From Allomyces macrogynus ATCC 38327 (lineage: Eukaryota > Blastocladiomycota > Blastocladiomycetes > Blastocladiales > Blastocladiaceae), in assembly GCA_000151295.1 (NCBI GenBank), contig GG745350.1, positions 741,900 to 799,243 of the forward strand: a stretch of 57,344 nucleotides of DNA, given 5' to 3'. Made by a program: the position numbers and the translations under genes. The notes under the pieces are model-generated. The model had not been told where the DNA came from. It searched no databases and saw nothing but the letters and a program-made list of their open reading frames with translations. Below, piece after piece: positions 21,717 to 35,500 of the stretch. Each line of letters opens with the position of its first letter. Position 1 is the stretch's first letter.

Positions 21717-22011
21717 GGTCGAGGTGCCACGGATTGCGTCGAGTCGTCGTCCTGAGCTGGTGATTGCAGGTCGGCCGCGTGCAGGGACGTTTGACGAAAG
21801 GGTCGATGGTCGGGTTGGAGATCTGGAGAACGCTCGGACGCGGTCACGTTTCCCCCCTTTATGAAATGAAATGATCCTGTTCCAACAGCTCGTGGCGACG
21901 GCCTCGGGCTGCAACGTCTTCAGCGTCGTCTACGTCGTCCACGGCGTCGATGCCCGTGTAGATTGCCAACTTGCTGAACCAGCTCAATGAAAACCCCATC
22001 AACTCGCCACG

Positions 22012-23444
22012 ATGCCCTCGACACCAACCAATCTCGCGCGAGCCGCGCCCAACCCAACCACGGCGCCCAAGCCGAGCCCATCCAGGTCGCCGCCCGTTGA
22101 CCTGACGTCCAAGGACCGGCTGCGCGCCAAGCAATACCAGCGCGCTCACGAGCAGCAGCGCATCCGTGCCGAATGCCCCCTCATCCCGGTCCACGAACCT
22201 TGGGACGCGCTTCGCGCAGCCGCACCGATTCTACCCAGCAGCAAGCCCGCGCGCGGCCGTCTAAGCATCGCCGATACCAGCGATGCACACTCACGCAGAG
22301 CCTCGACGGTCCCAGCGACAATCGCGAAATTTGGCCACGACACGAGCGACGACGCGAGCGACGACGAGGATGACGACAGCGGCGCCGACGACAATGACGG
22401 CTCGCCCAGCCGCACCGCGCCGTTCCGCGACACGACGTTCCTGACGGGCACAGGCCACATTGCCGACACTGACTCGGACGCCGAGGCTGGCAGCGACATT
22501 GATCACGGCACGCTCGATCTCGACCGGTACTTTGCCGAGTACCGGATGCCGCGGATGCCACAGTGGGACGCGCCGTTACCGACCGATATGCTCGCGTCGG
22601 TGCGGCTGTTGCGGCAAGCACTGCGCGGATCGCACGTGCATTATTGGGCACTGCACGATGCGCACTATGCGGCACAGACGGAAACGTCCAAACGGCGCAC
22701 GCGCGTCGGGTGGAAGCGCGCGTACCTCGATGCGACGTACGGCGAGTCGACGCCGGGATTGGACGCGTCGGCGAGCGGGGCGGGTGCGGGGACAGGTGGG
22801 AAGGCGGCAATGGAGGCGCGCAAGGACGGTGGCGAAGGGGATGGGTCCGAGAGCGACGACGAGGCACTGCTCGAGGAGAACCCCGGACTGCGGTCGCCGG
22901 TTGGTAGCGAATGGAGTGCCGCTTCGCTCGCGGGCGACGTGCCGTCGTCGTGGCGGCACCGTGGCGGTGGTGGGGGGACGGGTCAGAAGAAGAAAAAGAA
23001 GGGCAAAGTGGGCGCGGGTGCGGCCGATGGGATGGGCGACGTGCGCAATCTGATGAAGAAGGTGCACTACAAGCTGCAGCTCCTTGAAGCAGAAATGGGT
23101 ACGTTGGCCGACCCACAAGGCCGAGCTGCTCGATTTCCGGTGGACTAATTCGAGCATCGCACTGTCTAGCGCGGATGGGGGCCGAGGAGACCAAGCGCAA
23201 GCGTGAGCGCGAGGCCATGCTGGGCGGCGGGTCACGACTGTATCTCGGGTCCAAGCTCAACGGGTTCTCGCCGTCCGTGGGTATGAGCGGGCACTTGTCG
23301 CACGGATCGAGCGTGCGCAGCATGCGGTCCGGGTCTAATTTGCGCTTGAGCGCAAGCGGGCATGGCCGTGCTGGGATGGGTAGCGCGCAGGGGATCGCGC
23401 ATTTGGCCTTGCCCGCGAGCAGGGGGCGTGCGATTCCACCCTGA
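22012..23444 (+). CDS. uncharacterised, mostly disordered protein with a short coiled coil
   Basis: Exons 22012-23098 and 23170-23444 give 453 residues; the donor is GTACGT and the acceptor CTAG. The N-terminal third is Pro/Ser-rich with a basic DRLRAKQYQRAHEQQRIRAE stretch. An acidic Asp/Ser run follows (SDDASDDEDDDSGADDNDGS). A folded-looking middle reads LDRYFAEYRMPRMPQWD and RQALRGSHVHYWALHDAHYA. A Lys run (QKKKKKGK) precedes a predicted coiled coil across the splice (MKKVHYKLQLLEAEM, EETKRKREREAML). The end is Gly/Ser/Arg-rich. I do not recognise the family. The clean splice within the coiled coil argues that it is a real gene. Confidence 0.65.
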
Positions 23445-23689
23445 CCTTATGATGTATAAACAATACAAGCGTGAGGAAAAGAGCTTGTCAAAAATCCAGC
23501 AAGACACCCAAGTGCCGCTGCTTCAATGGTGGAAAATGAAAGTTGGACCACTCTGAGTCGTGGCCCCGCTGGTGCCATGCCCGTGGACCGCCGTCGACCC
23601 GACGGCACCGACAAGCTCTTGCTCCGCCTCCATCCACCTTGAACCACCCCGGCAAGCAACAGCGACGTGACAAGTCACTGCAGCCCGCA

Positions 23690-25420
23690 ATGATCGGCAC
23701 CTTGAGACCAGCTGCTCGGCTTGCTGCCCGCAACCAACAAGCATCGCAACCAAGGCTGCATCAGGTCTGCCGAACATTCGCTACAACAGTCGCAACCAGC
23801 CCATTGTCACGCTCTCACGGCTCGAGCCATGAAGTGCCCGCTCGCACGCGAGTGTATTCGCGACCAACTGGGCCAACATGCATTGGACGGCGGTCAAGCA
23901 CGCTCGTCGCGGGGCCAAGAACTGGCTCGGCAAGATTGCCTTACTCGACGAGCACGGCCGCGTCAAGTTCCGCGGGCGCGTCGGGCAACGCCGCGGCCAA
24001 GCGGTCGCAGCTGCACATGCTCGTGCAGTCGCTCAGCGCGCGGCCCATTACGCCCGTGCGCATCCCAGACCTGCTGCGAATTGGCCAGGCGGCCACTGCC
24101 GCAGCCAACGGCCAGCCGGTTCAGGACGACCCGTTTGGCCAGCACCCGCTCGTGGCCAATGCGCAGTTTCTGCAGCGCGAGCTGCCCGTGCGGTTGGCGC
24201 TGCGGTGCAAGGCCTTCCAGTCGCTGCCGTTCATTGTCGGGCTCAACCCGCACATTCATAAGGTCTACACGCTCTACCTCGACTCGCTTGAGCGGCTCAC
24301 GTCGTTCCGGCCCGTGGTCAATGAGGACGACGAAAAGGAGTTTACGAGCATGCTGACGGAGCTCGTCGAGGCACATGTGGACGTGATTCAGACCATTTCG
24401 CAAGGTACGGATGCGTCTTGACCTGTCGTATTATTGGAGGCTCGGCTCACCGTCGCGGCGTAACGTAGGATTCCTCGAGTCGCGCGACTACATGCCGGCG
24501 CAGGAGATTGGCCAGTTCTTGGACAGGCTCATCGGTGCGCGCATTGGTGTGCGCGTCTTGGGTGCGTACCGACTCTGCCCAACCGATTTCGCGTCCTCAT
24601 TCTGGAATGCTGACCGTTTTCGATGTGACCACCAGCCGAACACCACCTTGCCCTCCACTCGCCGCAGCCCGACTTTATCGGCATCGTCGACACCAAGCTC
24701 TCGCCCGTTTCGGTCGCGCAGCACGTCTACGACTATGTCCGTGAAGTCGCGCAGTTCCACTTCGGTGCCGCGCCCGCTCTCCAGATTGACGGCATGGTCG
24801 ACACGACACTCGCCTACATTCCCGTGCACCTCGACTACATTCTCGCCGAGCTGTTCAAGAACAGTATTCGCGCGACCGTCGAGCACTACGAGAAAACGTC
24901 GGGTAATGGGCTCGGGTCGCTGCGGCTGTCGGCCGGACTCTCGGACGACGACTTGCCACCAATTCAGCTGACGGTCGCGCGTGGGCCTGACGATGTGGTC
25001 ATGCGCATCCGCGACCAGGGTGGTGGGATCCCGTACGAGGACTTGCAGCGCGTGTTCGAGTACTCGTACACGAGCGTACAAGGGAAGGGGTATAACCGGT
25101 CCGCGACGGGTGTGGGCGCAAGTACCGCGGACCCGCAATCGGCGATGTCGGAAATGATGATGCAATCGGGGATTGGAGGGCCGATTGCTGGACTGGTGCG
25201 TTTCTGTCCATTTTTTTTTAGTTCCTTTTGGGTGGAGAAGCAAGGCTGACTTTTAGCGATCCCTACGCGGGCAATTTAGGGCTACGGACTTGGCACGGCG
25301 CGTGTCTACAGTCGGTACTTTGACGGGTCGCTGACCATGATCTCGCTCTACGGCCATGGGTGCGACGTGTTCCTGCGGCTCAAGAACATTGATATGGTGT
25401 CGTCCGACATCAAGATTTGA
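23690..25420 (+). CDS. mitochondrial branched-chain ketoacid dehydrogenase kinase-like (BCKDK/PDK family)
   Basis: These kinases phosphorylate the E1 subunit of a mitochondrial ketoacid dehydrogenase and switch it off. Exons 23690-24404, 24469-24561, 24636-25195 and 25280-25420 give 502 residues. The start MIGTLRPAARLAARN opens a long Arg/Ser/Ala-rich leader, as expected for matrix import; an in-frame codon at 23543 is not ATG. The N-terminal bundle has ELPVRLALRCKAFQSLPFIV and IGVRVLAEHHLALHSPQPDF. The GHKL ATPase fold has the N box DYILAELFKNSIRATVEHY, the G1 box DQGGGIPYEDLQRVF and the G2 box GLGYGLGTARVYSRYF. The end CDVFLRLKNID is closer to BCKDK than to PDK. Substrate choice between the two complexes is inference. 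Confidence 0.9.
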
Positions 25421-25661
25421 AGAGGGCGCAGTTGGCTGACGCGACTTGCTTTCGCATCGGCACCCCGACCTCCCTCTTTTTGTTGGCGGTGGCGAGTCCA
25501 ACTCGTTTCCACCAGTTTGCGTGGTTTCTTCGTTCTTGTTTGCTTTAGCCCTCGTTTGATTGATCAATTCATTTGCTTGCGTTTTGTCGGTCAGCAGTCG
25601 TCAGAAACTCCTGAGTTTTGGGTCAGAGAGTGCTTGTTGTCGAGTCACGGCGAGCCAGGCG

Positions 25662-26855
25662 ATGCGCTTGGTCCAAATTCTGTGGCTCTCAAAAGCCCGA
25701 ATGGCCTCACACATCCTTGCTCGTCGGTTGCTCAGGCCCGTCGCCACCAACGTCTTCCTGCGCCGATTCACCATGGATAACAAGATGGGGAAGCAAGTAC
25801 CAGCAAAATTCTCGCCAGTCGAGGGACCCAACAGCAGCCTGTCGACAATATGGGCGGTCGCGCCAAACGCGCCACAAGCAACACCCGCTCCCGTATCCAA
25901 CGATACCAAATCACGTCCACCCGTGCGGGCTGATCAAGACGGGGAAGACGAGGCCCTTCGCGCGATCCGGGACCAATGGCAACAAGAACAGCTCGCACTG
26001 CGCGCGCAACTCGTTGACGTCGACGACCCGGCCGACCTGCAAGCGACGCTGCGCTACGTTGCGGGTGTCGATATCAGTTTTGTCGAGACGCCGCCCGACG
26101 ACGCGCCACCCGGCACGCCCTTCACGCAGTCGGCCGTCGCGTACGTGGCGGTCCTATCGTGGCCCGCGCTCGATATCGTGTACACGGCACACAGTCGCGT
26201 CGTACTCGATTTGCCGTATTTTCCAGGATTTCTCGCGTTTCGTGAGGTAGGGCCGCTCGCAAAATTGGTGCAGGCGATTCCGGAGCAGTTTGCACCGCAG
26301 GTACGGATGCGGCCAACGCTCGTTTCTCCCGGTGGAATGAATCTGACGCGCTTGCGCGGCGCTAGGTCATTTTTGTCGACGGCAACGGCGTCTTGCACCC
26401 GCGGCGATTCGGCCTCGCGTCGCACCTCGGCGTCGTGACCGGCATCCCGACCATTGGCGTCGCGAAAAACTTTTTGCAAATCGCAAACGAAGGCCCGGAA
26501 ATGACGATGCGTAACGTCAAGGCCGTGTCGCGCACGAAGCTGCACCGCGGTGGCGACCAGATGCCGCTTATTGGCACGAGCGGCACCGTCTATGGCATGG
26601 TACATACAGGCGTCGTGAAACTGCGACTTGGAGATTTGGCTGACCGCTCAAATACACTTTTTCCAGGCCGTCCTGCCGTGCGATGGCGCAACCAACCCGA
26701 TTTTCGTGTCCGTTGGCCACAAGGTCTCGCTCGCGTCGGCGGTCGCGATCGTCTTGCAGTCGTGCAGGTTTCGCATCCCTGAGCCGATTCGTGCTGCTGA
26801 CCTCAAGAGCCGAGCGCTCATTCGCCAGCTGCAAAAGCAAACAAAGCAAGTTTAA
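25662..26855 (+). CDS. Endonuclease V
   Basis: Endonuclease V cuts next to deoxyinosine in DNA (bacteria) or inosine in RNA (eukaryotes). Exons are 25662-26300, 26366-26599 and 26667-26855. Family motifs are VAGVDISF with the first metal-binding Asp, [16 protein letters not shown] with the Glu, and [20 protein letters not shown] with the second Asp, then [12 protein letters not shown] and the C-terminal [16 protein letters not shown]. Three in-frame ATGs are possible: 25662, 25701 ([20 protein letters not shown], like a mitochondrial presequence) and 25773 (MDNKMGKQ). Lengths would be 353, 340 or 316 residues. The gene follows the BCKDK-like kinase on the same strand. AATAAA at 26854 overlaps the stop codon region. 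Confidence 0.92.
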
Positions 26856-26859
26856 TAAA
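26854..26859 (+). terminator. polyadenylation signal AATAAA after endonuclease V
   Basis: AATAAA begins inside the TAA stop codon of the endonuclease V gene and is followed by a T-rich CTGTATTCC. A signal this close to the stop implies a very short 3' UTR or use of a later site. Confidence 0.45.
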
Positions 26860-27343
26860 ACTGTATTCCTTCCGTGATATCGAGCGAAGCGAAGCGTTGT
26901 CTGCACCGAAATGAGCGAGAAGCATCAAGCAAGTCACCAGCAAATTCTCTTGAGCCAGCGCCTGGCGGCTTTTTTGGTGACCTTTGGACCGAGCCCGTCA
27001 CGAACCGATCCTCGACACCCCAACTGGTGGAGAGTGTATTTCAAACCGAGTTGTGTTCACTCAGCCCAGTTTTTCTGAATGAGCCTTCACCATATCGCGG
27101 GAGAGCTGAGGATCCGAGTGCGCCCTGGACCAGCGAGGCTGGATCACCGAAATCATCAAGAGAGCGGGTGCTCGTCTGTGAAGAAAACGTGATAAACGTC
27201 CATGGTCAGAATTAAATGGAGTTTATTGTTTCAATGCTCCCTTGATGATGGCTTGATGGTTGCCACTCCTTGTCAGTCGTCTTTTGTCGACCCCCCTCTC
27301 TCACTCCAAATCATCAGCCTTGCATCCAGCACCGCTGTCCAAC
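26860..27343. other. intergenic, nothing recognised
   Basis: About 480 bases of lower GC content with all frames short. I see no motif, repeat unit or RNA gene. The right end borders the decayed duplication that starts near 27344. Confidence 0.4.
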
Positions 27344-27716
27344 CATGCTCCACCAGCTGATGTGCCAAGCGCGCGCGGTCGGCACCGCGGCCCGCAGGCA
27401 AGCTGCGGCCAGCACGCGCCGCACAAGTCTCGACCAGTTCTGCACGACGCATCGCGCCGCGCGGCTCCAGCAGCCGATCATCCAGGTCATGAAGGTTGCT
27501 GCAGACGAGGCCTACGTTCCTGGGACTGAAATGCGCGAAATAGCTTTTCTCCAAAAGAATGGACGCCGGATACTGACCGCGCATCGTTCCGTTCTTGTTC
27601 CTGGTGCTCGCGGGTGTGAGGTTGTCCGTCCTCATCATTGGCGGTTCCTGTACGCTGCGCTTGGAATGGGCTGTCGTCAGGTGCTGTCGGCTTGGTGGTC
27701 CCGGGCCAGTCGCTAA
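27344..27716 (+). pseudogene. decayed 5' end of an unknown gene, duplication unit 1
   Basis: The frame opens MLHQLMCQARAVGTAARRQA and continues through DQFCTTHRAARLQQPIIQVM, KVAADEAYVPG, then loses sense. The start is Arg/Ala-rich like a mitochondrial presequence. A second version lies at 28494, where NFAPHHAARLSFPTSSPMTV and KIVAEPMPEVPAKP match it loosely. The parent gene is not identified. Confidence 0.4.
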
Positions 27717-27879
27717 CGTTGGGGGATTCGATAGAGCGGGTGGCGGCGCGTCGCTGAGATGAGGGATGCCAAGTGGTTCCCCGTACCGCAACGCTAACCG
27801 TGTGAAGGGCGCCCGCCGGCCATTTATTGCCGAACAGCCTTGGTCTCGACTCGGCTCCGGGCCGGCCGGTCCGGGTCGA

Positions 27880-28175
27880 AAGGGAAGTCTGGTGGAGCTC
27901 CTTGTCACCGATGCCGAACCATGGTTTCGGTTTGCTCATGTCTTGCACTTCGTTGGCGGGGCCGCCCAAAATCCATTTCGTTTGTTGGACCAAGGTCTCG
28001 ACCGTTCGACGCAACGTGCGCGCGTCTGCGTGTGCGCATCGAGCCCTCGCTCAGTAAAGACAGTCTGCAGGTCAAAAAACGAAAAATCGATATCTATGGG
28101 AGCAACCAAACATATGAACCCCCAAAACGCGACACGCCATGGTCTCCATGAACGCCAGTTCGACGGTACTCTTGG
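27880..28175. repeat. diverged duplicate of the sequence at 29430-29764 (unit 1, right part)
   Basis: The unit contains CCATGGTTTCG followed by a TTGCTCATGTCTTGCACTTCG block, which matches CCATGGTTTCG and its sequel at 29459. It ends with a 28-base stretch (28148-28175) that differs at only three positions from 29737-29764. Read on the minus strand the latter encodes KSTVELAFM, the last nine residues of the zinc transporter; the duplicate encodes the same nine residues but has no stop after them. Confidence 0.65.
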
Positions 28176-28493
28176 CAGACGAGATCATCCAACATATCAA
28201 CAGCACCCGGAAATGCCGCACCGGGGCAATTTCCCTCCCAAACTCAAGTTACATGTGTGGACTTTGTTTGATGACGTCCATGATCACGAAATATGGAGTT
28301 AATTGCTTAGATTTTTTCTCGTTGAGCAGTTTGGTTTGGCAATTTGGCAATCGCTTGAGTGCCAAGCACCCCCGTTACCCGTCTCGCCTGCACATCGGCT
28401 TCTCTCTTCTCCGGCGTCTGGCCCAACCGAGCTCGGCCCACCTCCATACCACCGACAGCCCACCGCAGCCCGCCGACAGCCCGCCGACAGCCA

Positions 28494-28738
28494 TGTCCTC
28501 TCAGCTAATGCGTCCAGTTCATGCAGTCAACAGCGTGCGGGGTTTCCCGACTCGCCGCCTCGGCAGCATCGCCCGAGCGAGTGCTCCCAACCACGCCGGC
28601 GTCCACCAATTTTGCTCCGCATCATGCCGCTCGTCTCAGCTTCCCGACCTCGAGTCCGATGACCGTTCATGTAAAGATCGTCGCTGAACCGATGCCTGAA
28701 GTTCCCGCCAAACCCTCTCATGCCCCCTCTTCGCGCTA
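28494..28738 (+). pseudogene. decayed 5' end of an unknown gene, duplication unit 2
   Basis: The frame opens MSSQLMRPVHAVNSVRGFPT with an Arg/Ser-rich, presequence-like start. The sense moves to the next frame (STNFAPHHAARLSFPTSSPM, then TVHVKIVAEPMPEV) before a stop at 28738, so the copy is frameshifted. Further right, 28825-28900 encodes a hydrophobic YIVQAGLALAVACYSLVELV, and 29330-29470 encodes EREYVHKVLHSLLDERAE. These could be later exons of the same dead gene. No family is recognised. Confidence 0.4.
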
Positions 28739-29732
28739 GTTGACGCTGCGCGATGGTCTGCACTTTGTGACGCTCGCAACTCCCGCGTGACGGCGATGCG
28801 GTGTGTTGATATCTCTCTCATTCAAATGGTACATTGTGCAAGCCGGCTTGGCGCTGGCCGTCGCCTGCTATAGCCTGGTCGAGCTCGTCGCTCCAGTGCG
28901 TTGCTGTTTTTCGGGACAAAGTCCTGGTCGGCGGTTGTGTTGGCAGCTGTTGGATAGCGCAGGCTCAATTGCTGTTGCAGCCGAACGGCCCATCAACCAA
29001 CCGCGAGACGCGGTGCGAGACTCGCTCCGGGACCCGGGGGAGTGCTGAACAAGTGACATGCGCGCGCCATGCTGAGGCAGCAGGGTAAGGCGCAACGAGG
29101 CTGGACGGAATGATCATAGAGGATGAAGTACGCGACGAGGGCGTCGCTGATGTTTCTTTGGCTCGGGTTGACGAAAGGGGCAGCCGCTATAAGGCGGACC
29201 GCCCCCGCGAGTTGGTTCGTGGAAGGGCAATTTTCATTCTTTGAACAATGCCAACCCACCTTTCTTCAGCAGTGAACGGTGGGCGAGTTGTGCCCAGCTC
29301 TGATTGGCCAGTGCACATGGGCCAGCCTTTTCGAAAAGGAGCGCGAGTACGTGCACAAGGTGCTGCACTCGCTGCTTGACGAGAGAGCCGAGTGCATGCC
29401 GAGTCGTCCTGGCCCAAACGGCCGCGCCGACTTGACCGGTGGGCTCTTTGGTGGGATGCCATGGTTTCGTTTGTTCATATCATTCATTTCGTCGACGGGT
29501 CCCCTCACCCGAAATCCATCTCGCTGCCTTCAGAAAAGCTCGGTCTTTGCATGATAACCCCCAACAGCACTTGAAGTGCGCTCTGACGCGACCATCCACA
29601 GATCAGTACCACGCGCTGATGCCGCCTCCTCGTTCAGGCTCGGAGGCGAGAAACGGCAAGAAACGGGGAGAAACGGCGAATAATGTGAAATAAATTCTAT
29701 TGTAGCAGCCATATAACGAAATCATGCGTGAA

Positions 29733-32151
<2,419 letters not shown>

Positions 32152-32580
32152 GGTTGTTGGGTGGAGAATGCTGCAGCGGGTTGATCCAGTCACGTCAGGG
32201 AGCCGGGAGCAAAATGGGTGGTTGCAGCGCACAGTGGCAAGGTCATGACCGACCGGCGGACGGATCGGCAGGCCGGGATGTGATGGAGGTGCCGGAGGTG
32301 CCAAAGGTGCCAAAGGTGCCAGCGGTGCAAGCAAGCAAAGCGCTTCCACGTTGCTTGATCGGCGATGCGGGACAGCGTGATTTACGCGTGCGGGCCGCGA
32401 GACACGGCCAAGTCGCGTTTGGAGCTTTTTGCTTGAGCCGCACACCATCGACGCTGCTGCCCATCCTCCCTGACGACGATATCGCCAAGATCGCCTCGCA
32501 ACTACCCGCAGCGCTCAGCAACGCGCCTCCAAGCACTAGACGTTCTCCACCGCCCGCTGGCGCCCGCGATCCCGGTCAAG
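32152..32580. promoter_or_regulatory. divergent promoter region, zinc transporter / DENN protein
   Basis: These 429 bases lie between two divergent starts. A short run of imperfect nine-base units, based on GGTGCCAAA, lies at about 32288-32330. I see no TATA box. Confidence 0.45.
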
Positions 32581-35500
32581 ATGGCGCACGCACACGTGCA
32601 GCTCCGACCCGTCGACCGCTTTGTGCAGGTCGGATTCCCGCCCGACGGTGCCATTGCCAAGCTGCGCGTGCCTCCGCGCTGGACCGATGACGATCTGCGC
32701 ATGCGCGTCCTGCCCTCGGCCACTGGAGACCTGCACGGCAGTATCGCCTCGCTCTCGGCGCTCGCGTCCTCGTCGGCTGCCGCGGTGCCTCCAACCGACG
32801 CGCTGCCGCAGCACCCAGCCACGACGGCCGCTGGAACCGCTTTTGCAAGCCGTCGCTCGACCGTCGACCATGCCGTGCTCTCCTTTATCAAGTCGCCAAC
32901 CGACGCGCCCAACATGGCTGCCTTGCTCGCTGCCGCAACGGCCAAGGCTGCCGCAGAAGGTGAACCGGCTCTCGCCGCGTCTCCTGCGCCAGCAACCGAC
33001 GCATCGCCGGCATTAGCGGCCCCTGCGGCAACAGCATCGGGCACGGATGGCGCACCGAGCACACCCAGCCACCCGGTGCTCTCACTGGCCAGGACACGCA
33101 CCAATACCAACGTTGGCGCCGCCGCCGCTGCGGATCCAACCTCTCCTGCCGCCGCCGTCAACAAGAAGCCGCCGCATCCCGTCGAGTTTTCCTATCTCCC
33201 GACCCTGATCGATTGCTTTCCACCCGTCGAAGATGGCGATAAGACGCCCGACTATCTCCAGCACGTGCCTCTGGTTCGTAACGCACACCAGCGGCGCTGG
33301 TTGTTCTTGATCGCTTTTTCTAACGCGTTGCTACATTCTCCACCCAGTTTTGCTTTCCGGATTTTATGCGGATTGTCGAGTCGCCGACCATGCCGCCGAC
33401 CTCGACCAACCATTCCTTTGTACGGCACCTTGATCGATCCTGATTGAGAAAAATCGGCGCCCTGACCCGACTCTTCTCCACCGCACCCCTCATTGAACAG
33501 ACGCTCACCAAGGAAGACGGCACAAAGCTGCACTGCGCGTGCCTCATCACCTGGGAAAAGCCCACGGGCCAGCTGAAAACCGCCATCAAGTACCAGTCAC
33601 GCGCGTGGTATGTGCGCAACATCAACGCCGCCGACCTCGAGTACCTGATGCACCTGCGCCAACAAATCCAGTCGCAGCGATCGATTCTTGCTCAACTCGC
33701 GCCCATCACCGAGGACGACCAGCTCGCCATGACCTTGGCGCTCGACAAGCTGCGGCTCTTCACCGACCTGATGCGCCCGTTTTTGACGAATGCCTGTGTC
33801 GACGTCGAGCAGCTGTGGGTGCCGCGCGCACAGTGCCTAATCTCGGTGCTGCCGATCTACGACCTCATGACCGACTACTTGAATTGCGTGCACTGGGGGA
33901 TCATGGACAATAACGGGTCGACGCTTACACTCGAGGCATGCTTGACCAACTTGATTTACGAGGTGCCCGTCCCACCGCCGGGCCGCCGCGAGCTCGTGAT
34001 TCGCGCGCACTCGCACGACTTGCATTTCTCGCGTCCGCCGCTCAACGATATTCCGAGCTTGAAGAACGTTCGTGTTTTGGCGGGCTTGACTTGGTTCAGG
34101 TTGACAATTTCACTGACCTCGCGGGAAATAGATTTCGTTTTACCCGCTCTTTCGGACGCTTCCGATGGAGGACATTGTCTTTCTGCTCGAATGGTACGGC
34201 CAGTGGTCTTGGTCAACCGCGTTTCATTGACACATCTGATCATTCGACGCGACTCCCCAGCATCTTGAACGAGAAGCGCATCTTGTTCGTCTCCAAGCAC
34301 GCGAGCCTGCTCAACCTGACCATCCAGTCGTTGCTGCTCGTCATGTTCCCGTTCACCTGGTTCCACCCCGTCATCTCAGTCGTGCCCTTTCAGTGCGTCC
34401 GTCATTTTCTCGGCAATCATCCCCACCTCACATACCCTGTCGCTGATTGCTCACCTACTCCTTGTCTCCAACCCATCCAGACTTCTGTCGTACCTCGAAG
34501 CGCCCGTCCCCTTCATCATGGGCCTGCTCGCGTGCCACCTCCCGCTCTGCGACAACCTCGACGACGTGGTCATTTGCCACCTCGACGACGGTACCGTGCA
34601 GCGGCGCGTCACCAAACCGCCCATCCCGCTGCCCTCCCGTCGCCGCGCCAAACTCCTGCACCGGCTGCGCTCGAGCTGCCAAGTCGCCGTTGCCGGCCCG
34701 CCCCTGCACGTGACCGAGGCCTTCCCACTCGGTCGGCTCGTTGCACGGTCATTGCAATCGCAAGTCCCCGCGACTGCGGTACGGAACGGCTCGGCCGCGT
34801 CGCTCTCGTCTCCCGGCACCTCGCCGACATCGCTCGCCAGCGCCGACAGTGATGAAGCTGCGCTTCCGGCAGCCGCGTCGGCGCTGTCGGTGACTGCGCG
34901 CCGAGCCACATCCGCGGGCGCGGCGCGGTTCTTTCGGCGCAAGTCGTCGCAGACATCGGTCGCGTCCTCGGCCGACCGCGATCGCGGGACTCCGTCCCCA
35001 CCGCTCCCGGCACCACCCGCCGGAACGAGTCTCGCCGCGTCCACCGCACCGTCCGTCTACACGCTCGCCACCGTATCGTCCCGGTTCTCTTCCCCCACGC
35101 GGCGCCCGACGACCATGACCGGCACCCCCGCATCCGTCGTGGCCGTATCCCCGACCGCGCCCAAGAAATGGGTCGAGGGCCACGCGCTCGTGGAAGTGAT
35201 GGTGCGGTTTCCCGTGGCCGGGCCCGTCTGCGCGCAGTGCGATTCCGGTCCCGCGGCCGGTGGCGCGACCCTCTGGCGGTGCGACGCGTGCGGGATGCAA
35301 GTGCACGGCGACTGTACGGCCAAGGTCCTCGACTGGTGCCCGAAAGCATTTGATGAGAACCGCGTGCGCCGCGCGTTCTTGAAATGTTTTGTCTCGCTGC
35401 TCAAGAATTACCGCGGGTTCCTGGGGCCCCATGGGATGGATACGGTCGGGTGGATTGGCGCGCAGGAGGCCGACGCGCAGCCATTTGTAAGGATGCTGGT

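Noticed and set aside
20757..21914. 385-codon minus-strand frame reaching into the kexin gene
   Set aside because: Only its middle (21716-21351) is real coding; past 21350 it runs through an intron and then antisense of kexin. The spliced model gives a better protein end.
25662..26855. endonuclease V as a recent bacterial acquisition
   Set aside because: The gene has two introns with the local donor type and local codon use, and eukaryotes including fungi have native endonuclease V.
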